NCBI GenBank assembly: GCA_028564675.1
Contig: JAOVVO010000181.1
Coordinates: 1 to 64,000, forward strand
DNA length: 64,000 nt
Source: Onchocerca lupi
Taxonomy: Eukaryota > Nematoda > Chromadorea > Rhabditida > Onchocercidae
Direction: 5' to 3'
The notes below the pieces were generated by a model that saw only the letters and a program-made list of their open reading frames with translations, had not been told where the DNA came from and did no database searches. Made by a program: the position numbers and the translations under genes. Below, one piece after another: positions 12,377 to 26,068 of the stretch (its first letter is position 1; every line of letters begins with the position of its first letter).

Positions 12377-15300
12377 TTATGCCCATCCACCAGTTAATTT
12401 ATGGAAAAGTTCTTCATTTAATGTTTGATTTTGTTCTTTGTTTCGTAGCGACAGGAAAATATAGCCACCAATGAATTCGTGTGCAACCTCAAAAAAGATA
12501 TAATAGAAATTCTAATCCTTGGAATTGGTAGAAGTATCTAATGTTTAAATTTTGGAAAAATTAAAATGAATTGGAAGAATTTTAAAAATCTACCATATTT
12601 TCTGAAAATCATTTCATTAGAAATCATTAAAAATATTTAGTTTCTGCAAATTATACTTATGAAATACTAACCTTGCAATCAGCAGACAGAGGCTTGAATT
12701 CGATATCCTCATCTTCGAACTGTATCTAAAAATTATTTGAAATTCTTTTAATTCATTTTTAGTTTCCTATGTTTTCGCATCTTAACTGATGCCCTGAGAT
12801 CTACAGCAGTCTTTATGAGAATATCATTAGAGTCAAATAAGGAAGTTTCAGTTGTGTTTTACTTTATAAGTATTCTGACTTTACTTTTGTTTTTTTAATT
12901 CATACTCCGCTTAGGGATGATCCAATTCGATGAGCGCTGATTGAAAAAAGTGACTCATTTTCATATCTTAGTTCCAATGATTGTAACTAACGCCGAATCA
13001 TAAATATATGTATGAAAGATCAGAAGTATGTAACCTCTGAGATATGTACTTCGAAAAAAAAAAAATGAAAAGCCAAGCCTACTTTCAAATGCCGAATTTC
13101 CCAATTCACATGCCATTTTTTCATTGTTGAAAATCTCCACGTTCTCAAGCTTTCTCCTGTATCCATATTCATTCTCATTATTCTGTTGAAAGCGATGCCC
13201 ATCAATTCCGACTTTCGACTATTTCTAAAAAGAAGAAAAAATTATATATATATATGTATGAAGGGATGATATTTTGCGCAGAAATCACTAAGATAAGTTG
13301 ATTGGGAACAACTAGCAAAATGAGATAGAAAATTTAATCCTTGGAGTTCAGAAATTTTGCAACAAGAATTCAGAAACCTGAATCGAACGATGAAGTAATG
13401 AATGCCGTGTTCTGGTAGCGCTTCCCATGCTCGTATATATTGCAATTTTGCTTCCAAACTCGACAGATTACGAACACTTGAATGCGCTTCGCTGATTCGT
13501 TGTTGGAGCTGCAATAATATTTAAACTGCAAATTAATTTAGTAAAAAAAAATAATCAAATACTATAAAAAGACCAGGATGTTGGAGCTATGACTGCATAA
13601 ATAAAAAGAATGTGCTATGAAAGTGAGAGAAGCATACCGACAGCAACTTATATATTCCAAACATAATGAAAGTTTCGAGAGTTATTTAAGAGTTATACAA
13701 TAAGTGAAAAAAAAAATCTGATGTACAGACGCAATATCATTTATTTGTTATCGGTCTTTCACTTAAATTTCAAAGTATTTGATTTTGCTTTAGTTTTTGA
13801 AAAATGACTTACTGCTTGCCTTGAACGCGCCCTGCGAGTATACCTCTGAGAAACAAATTCATCAACATTAAAATCAGGAGGCAATTCTACAGCAAGATGC
13901 TTTTTAGATGCATTATTCTGCATTCCTGCGACTGAGAAGAAAAAGAATTCATTATTTAAATTTATTCTGAGAAGTTGGTTTTTTTTTTGTAGTTATTTAA
14001 GCATTCTATATCTTCGAGGAACAAATTAAAAATGCATTTGCAACAGCATTCAGAATCTTTAAATGCTAATTTCATCATTCATTCCAAAAGAATTATGAAA
14101 TTAAGAAGCAATGAAGAAATTTGTTTTGAATTGACAGACTAGATCAATAACTGATGAAAGAATATTTAAAAACCTCCTGACTGCATCTGCAAAAGTTTCT
14201 TGATAGAGTCAACTTCTGATTGATAACTTGCATCAGCCATCGTCTTTCCACGTGAAGCAAGTCGACATGCAGCCATCCAACGAGCATATTGATGCTCCTA
14301 TAAAAAAACTTCGGGGAATATTTTTTTTAATTAAATACCAATAACAAATATTTATAAAAATTGTTTGGAAAACCAGAATTTTTGACTTCAATTAGAACTT
14401 CAGCTTCATGCTATTGTCGTATGCTAAAATATATGAATGAGATAAGCATTTTTCTACATGAAGAAGGATTGTTGCCCTCTGTTTGTTCCAATAACTTTTT
14501 TAAAATATGTACTCACCGTATCACATTTTAAAATCATTTCACTCATGCCTTCACTACTCGGTATAAGCAATTTAATATGGAATTTTGACTGCACCAAGGA
14601 AACATCTGGTGTTACTTCACATCCTGAAAAATAGAATTTTATAGTGAAGCGAAAAGAAATTAAAAACGAAAACTGAATTTGAGATTTTTAGAAAAAATTC
14701 TGGAACTCTGGCAGTTTTTATAACGAGTATTTATAAAGTTCTTTCGAAATCCGAAATAAGAAGACATAATCTGCTTATTTGTGGTGCAATACTATGAAAT
14801 CAAAATTGACAAAAATTTAAATCCCAAAAAATGATGCAAATACCTTTAAGACTGAAATGCCCCATTGGTGCGCTGTTTATGTCGTTTGAATTCTGATGCC
14901 AACTGAGATGCAAATCTCGAAATGAGAAATATGCTCGTTTAAAGCCTTTGAATGCTATTTTTTTCGGCCTGAATTATGTATTCTTGTCAGGATAGTAATT
15001 AAGCATGAAATTCCATCGAAAAATGAAATATCCAATCCAAGAGACTCAACAGTGAATAAAATTGCTATCCGGATAAACTTGAATATTTAATAAAGTTAGT
15101 TTCAACATCGATTTGATTTCTTAATAATTCATACTTTTACATGTTTTAAATTATTGAAACATTTATTATTGCCGATTTTAGAGGAATTCTACCCATTAAT
15201 CATTACTTCATATATTTCAGATAATCAGCAAGTTCAGGAACTTGTGTAAGATCTGCCTTACGATTGAAAGCTGCTGCATCCAAATTTTGCTCCTAAAAGA

Positions 15301-18300
15301 TTCAAGTAATAGTTTTTGAGAGAGAACAAATATATGAACTTTAGGTTCAGTTTAAGAATTGCAAAATTCTAAACACTACACAAAAACACGCAAAATAACC
15401 TCAGTTCTTAATCATATCACAGTCGACAATAATAATATGAAAGATGAGTAAAAATGATAACTTACAAGTTCGTCGAGTAATAAATCTACATCATCTTTCT
15501 CTGGAGCTTCTGGTTCTGGTAAATCACGTTGTAGGGTAGCTTGTAACTGCAAACAAACCATACTTATTTATAGAAGCAAAATCTTATTTAAAAATTTAAA
15601 ATCTTTCACGACTTTAATACAATATTTTAAAAGTAAACCTGCAACGCAGCAAAAAGCATTGCTTCTTCCTCAGTATGATCGAATTCTTCCAGCAGAATAG
15701 ACCATTTTGCTTGTTCGTATAGTTGATTGATACGTACTGGATCATACTATAAAGACATTAATATTATACTTCCAACTCTAGATATAAAGAAATTTATAAC
15801 TGAAGAACCTTCTCGTTTAATTTTCATTTCTTATAAAGTCACAAGGTATAATTCGAAAATCAATAATCATATACCTTAGGATTTATGTCGAAAAATGACA
15901 TGTACTTGAATCTGAGAAGAACCATGTCACCTTCAAATATGCCTTGTTCCATAAGAGATCTACAAAATATCGTCATAGAAAAAAAAGTTGCGATCAAATA
16001 AAAGCAAACTGAACAAATCCATTAATTTTCCACTGATAATATATTGTACCATTTTTGGAGATTGGCATGAATCTCTGTAATCAATAAATCTGTTTTTCTT
16101 TTTCTTTTTTTTTCTTTTTTTTTTAAGAACATATAACTCTGAATCCTAAAAACCTTAAAATACAACATTTATAATTCAATCATTAAACATTCTTAATCGA
16201 AATATTCATTCTCACATGCTATCTTATTTGAAGATTCTTATTCATCAACATTTCTAATATCTACAAAAGTCATGGTGAATCGTCAATCTAAAATTGCAGA
16301 ATGATGATTAAATAATTTCAGATAACAAGGAATTCAGTTAAATACCTTGATGAATCAAGCCAACCACGATTGAGTGCCGCTTTTTCTACATAATTCTGAG
16401 GTCTGAAGGCACTCATTTCTTTGTGTGGAATAATTCGCGGTGACTGCACAAGTGCCATATCATATTGCTCATTTTCGAGTCCTTCACAGAATGAAACAGA
16501 CGGCATAATAGGACTACGACCAATTGAACCACCATACTACAAATTCGCAAAACTTTCGAAAACCATAAAATTAAATCTATTAATAGCTAACTTCAGCACT
16601 ATCTCATTTACTTTTAAATCTTGGATATCTACTGAAATTTAAGAAATTATTGAAAATACAAGAACTGATAGTGTAAAAAGGGTAACCGAAAGAAATAAAC
16701 TTACAGCACCAGGACCGGGACTGACCCCTCGTGGAACTGTTCCAGCACGTGGCAGTGAGCCAAGCTCACTAGCATTAAATAATTGGCCACTCGTTGATAA
16801 TCCCGGACTAGTCCCTCGACGAAGTGGTCGGGATAAGTTGGAAGTGGATGCACTGATCGGTTTCTGTCGGCGAAGGGTACCAGGACCAATTGATTCCTAA
16901 AAATACTTATAAAAGGAAAAACTTGTGCATTTCAAATAAGTACTATCTGAAATGACTTAGGATTTTATAATTCAAATTTGAAATAAGATTTCAGTTTTGT
17001 AAAAAATTCATTGCGGTTCTAAATGATAAATGTGAAATTAATTTCTATCACTTAAATTAATAAAATATGCTGTCATGAAATATCAATATGATATTACTTC
17101 CAAGTATGGTAGTTGTTGTGGACCAGCTTGATCCAGCTCAAATCCAAGGCCTTTCCTAAGAAGTTCTGGTGGTATAAATCGTGCTAGCGACAATTCTTCA
17201 GAGTATCTTATGCCTGAAATTCAAATTTTTTCACTACAATAATATGAAACTTGCTATCAATTTAAAGGGAACTTTCACTAATAATCAGGAAATAATAAAT
17301 ATAAATGCATTATAGAAGTTTAAACTGAAATAGGAAAAAACCAACTTCCGGAGATATAAAAAAACCAACTTCGAAAAGAAAAAAACCAAGTTAGGAAAAC
17401 ATTACAGATGAAGAATAGAAAGCTTACCAATTTCTCGACAAAGTTGCTGTGTTGCACGAACAATATTTACGGAAAAATCCAAGCGGGCATCAATCATTTG
17501 TAAATCTGGTAATTGTACTCTAGAAACACTTTTATAAAAGTTAATCATTTGAAAACTCAAACTTAAACTAAAACCTTAAACTAAATTATTTTTACCTAAC
17601 AATGTAGAAAGTAATAAAAACGATTTTATTTTAACACAAAATTCTTTGCAACTAACATCAATACGCTGGCTGCATTCCCGCCAAAAATAATGCCTACAAA
17701 TTAGAGGTATTAAATTTGCTTCACTTTCCGATCTGATTTTCTGCTGCATTAACATTATCTAAATAAATAACTAAAAAAACAAACATTGCCAGTTTATGCT
17801 GAGGAGTAAACTCCAAGTTACAATTTGCAGTAACACCAATTTGATCCAGTGTACTACGTGTATGCGTAAGCCAGCGTCTTTTTTCGGGCCACCAAAGTGC
17901 ATGATCACTCCAATCTTTGCTCATATCTGTAAATTTTAATTTTTTTAACTTTAGTGGAAAAATTATTATTTCATTATAATATTTCAAGAAAAAATCCACT
18001 CTATAACTAATAACCGATATCTTCATCAAAGACGCCGATTACCGATCGATAAGGAGTAATGCAATTTAAAATTCATTCAGATTTCAATGAGATAGAGTTA
18101 CAGTTAATGCATTTCTTGGTAAGTAAGTTTAAAACTACTCAAAGAAGATGAAATCCTTTTTACTTAAGCAGAGTCAAAATCAACATCGTTGATTAGTCAA
18201 GAGCAAATATAAATTAAGCGGAATTTAAATTGTAAAAATTAAGATAAATGATGCTAATTTCTTCATATAACCATACACAAAATGCATTTTCTCATAACAA

Positions 18301-18528
18301 TGGCACGTTTTTTTTGAAAGATAATTCAGCTAAAAGATGGAATAATACTAATAAAATAAAGAACATACCAACTTCATCAACCAGTCTAAGCATTAAACCA
18401 CCAATATGTAACGACCCAGTAACAAACAAACTTCGCTGGATATTCAAGTCTGTAACCAAGATCGAAATTTGCCAACTGCCATCGTGAGCGATATCGTTCT
18501 CCACCAAATGTGTCATTGTTTTTCTCAA
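12377..18528 (-). CDS. unc-112: Kindlin / UNC-112 (FERM and PH domain integrin activator)
   Basis: Eighteen exons in transcription order: 18369-18528, 17785-17926, 17428-17519, 17098-17213, 16705-16896, 16346-16536, 15875-15959, 15639-15746, 15466-15546, 15207-15292, 14844-14968, 14517-14623, 14174-14297, 13813-13931, 13378-13508, 13083-13224, 12672-12725, 12377-12487. Every phase matches and the product is 721 residues (720 if I recall C. elegans UNC-112 correctly). The F0/F1 part carries [36 protein letters not shown] and [10 protein letters not shown] Ser/Pro-rich linker (171-234) is followed by F2 ([20 protein letters not shown]), an inserted PH domain (about 400-530, with [19 protein letters not shown]) and F3 ([20 protein letters not shown] through the C-terminus). 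Kindlins bind beta-integrin tails, ILK and paxillin at muscle attachment sites. The integrin-binding Gln-Trp pair of mammalian kindlin F3 reads Lys656-Trp657 here. The start could also be the in-frame Met at 18516. Confidence 0.95.
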
Positions 18529-21447
18529 TAAAATAAGCTCATTAATCTAATGAGAATACAAATTATGTAATTCACGCGGCATATATCTATTTGTATTTGA
18601 ATTCAAGCGATGGTATTTGATAAATCATAGAAGAGAAAAGCGTAGATAAGTAAATATTTGTTTATGCTTTTCTCTTCAATAATTTATTAAATTAATCTCC
18701 TTTCATAAAGCTTAATTCATTTGAAATCTTAATATATGTCATTTTCAATAAACAAGAAGTAACAGATAGATATAACATTAGTTCCAGCTGTGTGTGACCG
18801 CATGAATGTTAGCTTATGCTTGCTTTCCTTTGTTTATCTACCTCATAGTTGCATTGCTGCCGTTCCTGCTTGCCCTCTGCAATCAACTATACATCTTGTG
18901 AATGCAGCGTGCTTACTGCACTAGTCAGCGTGCACACACATACACACATACACGAATAGCTTTTAGTCATAAATTAGACTAAATCCACAGCGAGGTAAGA
19001 AATGATGTTAAAAGATAAATAAAAGTCTTAAAGGGATAGCTGAGATGGGATGGATACTAACGGATACCAAACCACCCACCCAACAACAACAACTGCAGAA
19101 AACTTAGTTAGAGAGATGATTGGATTTACTGCACTCCTAATGCTACTTTCAACAATAACTGATTTATACATTTCTTCTAACATTCAACTGAAATGAGATT
19201 TACCGAACGAAAGTACCTATCACCGACGACTTAATCGTCCAGAATACATGAAATATTTTGAAGCCTTTGATAAAAACGTATGCTGCCAACTACAGTACAG
19301 TAATCTATCGATATATAAGAACAAATATCAAATTATCATGCTCTTTCAATGCTTTGATAGGGCGAAAGCTGTTTATAAACAAATTTTAATGATAAATTTA
19401 ATAAATATTATACGGGAAATATCCTGTAGCAAAATGTTAAAACAAAACTTTAAACAAAAATCCTAAGTCATCAGAGTTCAGTCCCAAAAATTTCAAATCT
19501 TTAAAGCTTTAGCAGAAATCCAGAAATGACTTGAACTCAGTTTCCAACTCTAAAGAAACTACTGTATCTGCTTTTCATTATTTCTCAAATAATGAATGGA
19601 AATATATTCCCTAAATGAACTTTCATGTTCAAAAGAACCACATAAGTGGAGAAATAACATAAAAATGCGCATAATTCATAATCGCATAATTCTTAAATAA
19701 TTCTATAATTTAGAAACGAGATAAGACAAAAAGTACAGGAAAATTAGTTGGTTAGCAAATCAAAAGCAAGCATCTCTTCTGAAATATTCCAATCAAAAAA
19801 GAAAAAAAATTCTTGCAACAAACAATATCATGATTCCAAAGTTCTTGAGCTTTATTTGCGAAATAAATAACAAAATATAGAATAAATATTTATTCGCTAA
19901 AATGTGCGTACAAATAATAGATGTATTTTAAATCAAGAATCACAAAGAAATATTCTCAAAAAAAAAATAGAAATTATCATCTTTAAAATAATTCCCGTGA
20001 TTCTGATTCATTAGTTTGCTTTTCCATGATTTTTTGAACAAAATCGACTATTTTTTATAATTCGTTATCAAACTCTTAAAATAATTTCCTTTCTACAGTA
20101 ACAAAACAGGAAGAAATATGAACAAAATAATTAATTCCGAACTACGTAAGCATTAGAGGGTTTTGAAAGCAAACTTTACTGATATGTCGTATATTTCACA
20201 AACAGAAAGACTTTAAAACAAGTGAAGATTCCCTAGATGAAAAATAATATCACAAATGGCAATGAAAGCTTTTTTGAATACATATCGGTTAAACAAAGAA
20301 AATGCGGAACTGTAATTCTCAATACTGCATGAAAAATTTTTAAAGCAAATGGAAACAAATGAGCAATAAAGGTAATATAGGCTATCTCGAAAAAAAAGAT
20401 CATACAGACTATGTTTATTTTATATAAAATTATGAAGAACCAATCGGAAATAAATAAACTGTATGTGATCACTTATGGGTTGCATCTTAAAATTAAACAT
20501 ATCGTTATCAGGTTAGTTGATCTTAATAATCTTTTAAAAAGGCAAAAAATGGAGCATACCTGATGAAATCTATTGTCTTTATGTGAATTAAGATAAGAAA
20601 GTTAAATGCATAACTAACAGTGCTGATAACATTCTTGCTAATTAATCTAGTAATTAACTAAACGAGACTAAGTTTTCTCCAAGTATATCAACAGTCCATG
20701 ATATTTAGAAAACAAAAATGATAAAAATGTGCTGATTAAAAAATTGCAGTCAGTAAAATTCACAAAAAATATCTTCTTTTTGAAGATCTAATGCTCCTGA
20801 CAAAAGTTATTAATCTATAAAAAATGTAACAAAAACAAGAAAAGTGATAAATTACAAAAAGCCGTACAAAAACATATTTTTTTGTTTCCAAACACTGCTT
20901 TTCTAATGTTTTCAAAGATTAGTGATTGCTACACTGAAACCAAACTTATTAGACTGAAGCTTGATATCTCCTCATCTAATTATTTTTACCATCTATTTAA
21001 CCATAAAATAAGGCTATTTATCTCACTATTTATTAAATAATAAAAATAAGAAGTGAAAACCAAGCATTTCAGAGACACAAACATTCCTAATTATTGGAAT
21101 AATTACATCTCGGAAACTTTTTCAAATAGTGACAAAAGTAGAGAATTTCTGAAAATGATAGTTGGAATTTCTCAAATCTAATCTAATTACTGTCAAACAA
21201 ACTGCTAGTGAAAATTTTCTAAAAGTTTTTAATTAATTTAATTATTCGTAAAATGCAAACGATGACACACACAGTTCTGAATAATAACTTTCCAAAGTTT
21301 GATTTAAAAAAAGCTTAAATACGACTTGAGATTTAACCATTTCCAAAATTTCAAATATTGTATAGTGGCAATGAATGGGGCGTCCATTCCAAAAGAAATT
21401 ATGTTCAATTCAGACAATCTATAACAGATAACGATATATGCTAAAAT
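18529..21447. other. Kindlin upstream region and gene-poor spacer
   Basis: About 2.9 kb without a supported gene. The part nearest kindlin (18780-18960) is richer in G+C, contains a CA-type repeat (around 18931-18952) and may hold the promoter. A hairpin with 12-bp perfect arms lies at 18630-18641 and 18666-18677. Short open frames at 19248-19466 and 20233-20472 have A+T-driven composition and no recognisable features. Confidence 0.45.
18630..18677. repeat. Short inverted repeat upstream of kindlin
   Basis: GAAGAGAAAAGC at 18630-18641 is repeated as its exact reverse complement at 18666-18677 with a 24-base loop. It lies about 100 bp upstream of the kindlin start codon and could be a protein-binding palindrome or a chance hairpin. 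Confidence 0.5.
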
Positions 21448-24400
21448 TTATCGGAACTCAATTTTTTGCAGGCTCAGATCACCCTTCACAGTGATATTCT
21501 CGACGTGAATCAATTCGGAAAATTTCCGATAATTATAATTGGCAAAATGACTGTTGTTAATTGTCATCTGAAACAAAATATTTAAAATTTAATATAACGA
21601 ATTCATTAATGACCACCAGAAGCCTTCTCAAAATAAGGGAAAATTAATATTTATCTAATGTTATTATGATGTCAGTTTTTCATTCAATGAATAGTACGCA
21701 TGAAAAGATATTGGTATACTATATTATCAACTTTCTATAGCATCCAGTTTGATTTATAACAGTTTTAATTTTCTGTAAGTTTCTTTATGAAATCTTCTGC
21801 ACCTCATTCCGGATATGTTAAATTTTCTAGTGTCTTAGCTTATATATAACGATTTGAAATATAAAATTTATTAGCTGAAATTGTATCATTCCTCATCGAG
21901 TGATAATGATCATCTCTAATTCCAAATAAACAAAAGAAGAAAAATGTTCAAAGTGGATCATAAATAATAATCTCCACTGCTTTCACGAAACCAAACGCAA
22001 AATACAACAAACTTACGGTAATATATTCTTCTTCAAAACAAAACATAATGTCGAATGTAATTCCACGTCGAAAAGGAAAAAAGCATATTTCACGTTCTTC
22101 CTTTTGCCACTTTCCATTTTTCGTACTATTTCGTACTACTGCTTCCTTAAGAAATAGATAGAATAATTTTAACGAATAAAATTCTAAAAAAAATAATAAC
22201 AGACTAAACATATGAAGAAAATTGATTTCTGAGACTTCCAATATCTGAAAGATCATGAAACGATAGTTTTAACTGTAAACGTAAATAAAACCCTAAAGAA
22301 CTAAAACTCATAATTTCAACAGTGTGATAGTTTATCAATTATTTTGATATGTATTTAGACTTTGCGATAAAGAGAATACCGAAACTATCAATAATTTTTA
22401 AGTAAATATCTAGTATTTATTATTCAAGTGTGAAAAAAAATATATTATCTGGATCTAGCAGTTTTCAGAATACAAAATGCACTCAACTAACCTTTTCGTT
22501 TCCCACTGAAAAATCTACTCGGAAATGGAAGAAGTGTTCTGTTGGTGTCAAAAAGTTAACAGTAAAACGTTCAGCATTCATTAAAGGGGTTCCAGTAATT
22601 AATACTTTTGTACCATATGACAGCCTTTCCTTCAAATGCATTTCAAAAGGAACTTTCTGAAATTTGTTATGTTAGACAAAAATTAATTCTATAACGAAAT
22701 TATGGAATAAAAGTAGCACAGAAATAGAGAAATGAAATGGAAATCAAAAAGCCCTGGTCCTTAATTTTAGCATAAAAAATCAGACAGATAACTGCAATTT
22801 ACAAACATGGCAATGTTTTCTACAGAGCTGTTCCCATAGTTAATTATATGCTAACAGGCTTGCGAATGACATCGACGACCGAAGATTTCCCAACTTTATC
22901 GATAACTTCCATTTGTTTGGGAGTTGTAGTATTCTGCAAATCAAAAATTCGTTAAAAATAATGCATAAACAAATCGTGCAAAAGAAACATAAAATATTCT
23001 TAAAGAAATCTATGATAAAAAATAAACAGAAAAAATTAATTAATAACAAAACAAATTAACTGGGAAGAAATTGAAAACTGTATTTTCTTTCCCGTTTGTA
23101 TAACTAAATAAATTAAACATTCCCTTTCGAGTAATATTTTAGCACAAGATTTCGTAAGATTCATCACGAAGGCTAGCTTAGCATCGCGATGTGTTTGAAT
23201 GAACAAGTATAATGATAAAGTAATCATAGAGACCACTAATTTATGTAGCCGATGTATTAATATTAAAAGTATCGAGACGAAAGAAATCATATATACAAAT
23301 TTAAATAAAAAAAAGGATTTAAAATTACTGTGATGATTGCCACCATGTGCCGATGACGACGTATCATCTGTAATTTTTTTCTAGAATTTTTGGATTTTCT
23401 CGGAACTGCATATTTCGCTTACATATAAGATTTGTATGAATTTTCTGTCTAGAATTCCCAAAATCGTTGTATCTGCTATTGTGAATGAAGAAGACAATGA
23501 ATTAATAAAACATGAAGATTTCTTTTGAAAAAGCAGATAAACGCAAATAAAACAAGCAAATAATCGGAGAATCAGTGATAACAGGACTGATTTAAAATGA
23601 ATAAAATCTATGTGATGTGAAGTGAAAGAAATTTATAATGAAAAATAATTAAGGCGAAATATATATACATACATTTAAAACATCATCAAATGCAATCCAG
23701 ATGAAATTCGAGAATAAGTCCATTTTTGCATCAAGTTTAATTTAGCTTGATTTTCAATTTCCGAGTTTAAATATATGAAACATTCATTCTGGAATATATT
23801 CGCATGGACGGAATATATTCGCATGGACGAATATATTCCAGAATGAATGTTTCATATATTTAAACTCGGAAATTGAAAATCAAGCTGAATTAGACTTGAT
23901 GCAAAAATGAAAAACGGGATAAATAAATTTAAAATTAAATAAAAAACACTCACATTGAATCCCTGATATTCAATGGTACTGATTTGGACATTGCCTCCGA
24001 TATAGATTGTCCTAATTTGAATAATGGGTATTCGATGTAAATAATCACATAAATGACGACCATCCACAGCAATCTCAAAAACTTTTATAATATAAATTCT
24101 GTTTCAATACTTGAATTTTGGCTTAGTTATCCATTTCAAGGTTTTAAGTTTGATTATATCCAAATTCCATTAAAACGTTTCGAACTTAAAAACTGGAGTA
24201 AAAGTTGTAAAATTCAAACTGTATGAATTTGGTATTAAATAAGAACCATTTCTCCTAAACAATGGAAGATCAAGACACAAGTCAACATACATTGAAATAA
24301 TTAGCAAGCACCAGGATGCGCATTGAAAATTCATTTCCTTCTTTGAAAACATTTGTGTAGCGCTCTTCCATGCCCCAGCGATTGCCAATCAACGAATTCA

Positions 24401-25444
24401 ATACAATTTGTCGATCAGCCGGACGAAACCTGTGTAGCTTTTATTACATGTTTATCCTTGTTTTTCAAATTATTATTATTTTCTTCTTTTCATTGGGCAA
24501 TAATCATAACACTTGAAGTTATGCAAATCTGGGAAGGCTTTTTAAATTCCTTTATAATTCTAAGCATATCAGTACCTTAATGATGATTTCAAATTGAAAA
24601 AAGAAGACAAGTTAACGTAATAAAATTTCTTACTTTACCGATTTCATTCATTATCTGGTCTTTTACTACTAAAATAATTTATATTGCATTTTGGATTGGT
24701 ATCGATTAATTCACCATGAACTACTGGTATCGAATCGAGGATTGAAATGCAATGCTTTGTCATCCTGGTGTTCACCTTGAATAAGCAAACCACAACAAAA
24801 ATCTATGGCAAAACGTTTCTGGTATGAATCGCGTAGAACGGCTCCTCTGATAACGATAGCTCGACCTGGATACAACCCATCCGGGATCATTTCCATGTAT
24901 GGTATCACCTGCAGTCATCGATTGGATTCTTTAGCGTCTTACTGTGAAAATATATAATTGATATCTGCTGTATAACCATGAAAAGCGCAATATCTACCAA
25001 ACCTAAAGTAGATCCAACAACATATGGCTTATGGCTTAACGAAGGTGCCAATGCTATTAACATTGCCCTTCTTATTAAGTATACAGAAGCATCAGTAAGC
25101 GCTAATCCGACAGCAGATATTATTGTTAGTTTTCACTCTGGATTTCTTATCAAAATCATGTTTTCCTGTTTCCTTTTTCTTATTTTTTTCACACTCATTA
25201 ACGTAAGAATAAAGAAATGTAAAAAAAGAGATTGTATTAGCAAGAAATAAAACTGTATCCTTTGCTGTTCCACATAAAGGTGCTTCACTCGCTGCCATAG
25301 ATAGACCATTCTAGTTAAGATTATTTATTAATTAGCATGCAGATAAAATTTTTTGCCATTTAAACTAAAATATAATACGAATGAGAAGGAACTTACTGGA
25401 TCGGTCACGACAATGGTTGACTCTGATGATTTTGACGATGACAT
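21448..25444 (-). CDS. Tandem-repeat galectin (two CRDs)
   Basis: Exons in order: 25397-25444, 25254-25310, 24715-24908, 24291-24429, 23954-24073, 22856-22933, 22492-22656, 22017-22145, 21448-21567; 349 residues, all junctions in frame. Galectins bind beta-galactosides and are made without a signal peptide; none is visible here. A 35-residue N-terminal extension precedes CRD1 (about 36-186), which keeps the full sugar-binding set: ALHFNPRF (His89, Asn91, Arg93), then IVLNS and WGMEER. A 26-residue linker rich in Thr, Val and Lys leads to CRD2 (from about 213). There the HxNPR element reads HFRVD (256-260), so the Asn and Arg are lost, while VVRNS and WQKEER remain. The length is above the roughly 275-280 residues usual for nematode tandem galectins because of the extension and linker. 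It is divergent from the S11 gene. The intron between exons 5 and 6 contains a large hairpin repeat. Confidence 0.9.
23721..23909. repeat. Long near-perfect inverted repeat (82-bp arms) in galectin intron 5
   Basis: The left arm (23721-23802) and right arm (23828-23909) are reverse complements over 82 bp with only two differences. The 25-base centre belongs to a 19-bp direct repeat, GGAATATATTCGCATGGAC, at 23791-23809 and 23810-23828. A plus-strand RNA could pair at both differences as G-U; a minus-strand (galectin-sense) RNA would have A-C mismatches instead. It could be a fold-back element, a hairpin made during replication, or a source of double-stranded RNA. Confidence 0.85.
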
Positions 25445-26068
25445 CTTGCAAGTTTTAGTTATTCAGTTAATTTTGAAATAGTTATTGACAATAACTAGCA
25501 ACTGACAATAAAAATTAATTACTAACTCTAATGATCGCGATAACACTAACAACAAATTTATAACTACCACTCAATATTCTTAAGTTCTAATAAAAACTTT
25601 GAAGTTTAACGGACCGCCAAAGTGGCCTGTATTTGCTGGACGCAGCAAATGTAAATTGGATTGTTTAGTCGCAGATGGCCGGAAATATTAGTTGAATGCT
25701 GGGACGACTGCTGCAAGCAGTGCGGCCAAGTTATAGCCAATTAGTCGGTTTTTGAGTTTCTCTCCAAAACATCCTAAAAGCATCAAGGAAGTATCTCGAA
25801 TTTTTTGGCTTGTGAAAGACAATTGGCGAATTTTTTTCCTTTATTCCTTTGTGATTTACTTCTCTGATCACGCCATTATTAAATTCCTGAAATTTAAACT
25901 CAAATTTCGACAAAATTTCAGATTGAAAAGATTTATTATAATGAATGTCGAAGACATGCACATGCAACAAATAGTGATTGTCAATTGCTCAAAAAAATAT
26001 ATCGTTTCACTTTTTCCTCCACTTCAAATATAATTATAATTATTATAATTTTTGTTGATGGATTGCAG
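25445..26068. promoter_or_regulatory. Divergent promoter region, galectin (-) and mrps-11 (+)
   Basis: Only 624 bp separate the two start codons, so both promoters should lie here. The interval also contains a decayed copy of the S11 first exon at 25671-25798. I see no clear TATA or initiator element. Confidence 0.4.
25671..25798 (+). pseudogene. Decayed duplicate of mrps-11 exon 1
   Basis: This 128-bp stretch matches 26065-26193, the first exon of the S11 gene with its four upstream bases, at roughly 90% identity. Its ATG at 25675 is followed by TGA at codon 7, one base is missing near 25740, and the GTAAGC donor at the end of the functional exon is absent. It therefore cannot act as a first exon. 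It is an isolated duplicated exon about 400 bp upstream of the real one. Whether the duplicated block also carries promoter sequence cannot be told from the sequence. Confidence 0.8.

Noticed and set aside
24978..25250. 90-codon plus-strand frame in galectin intron 2
   Set aside because: It has no signal peptide or domain and crosses non-coding intron sequence between two galectin exons; taken as chance.
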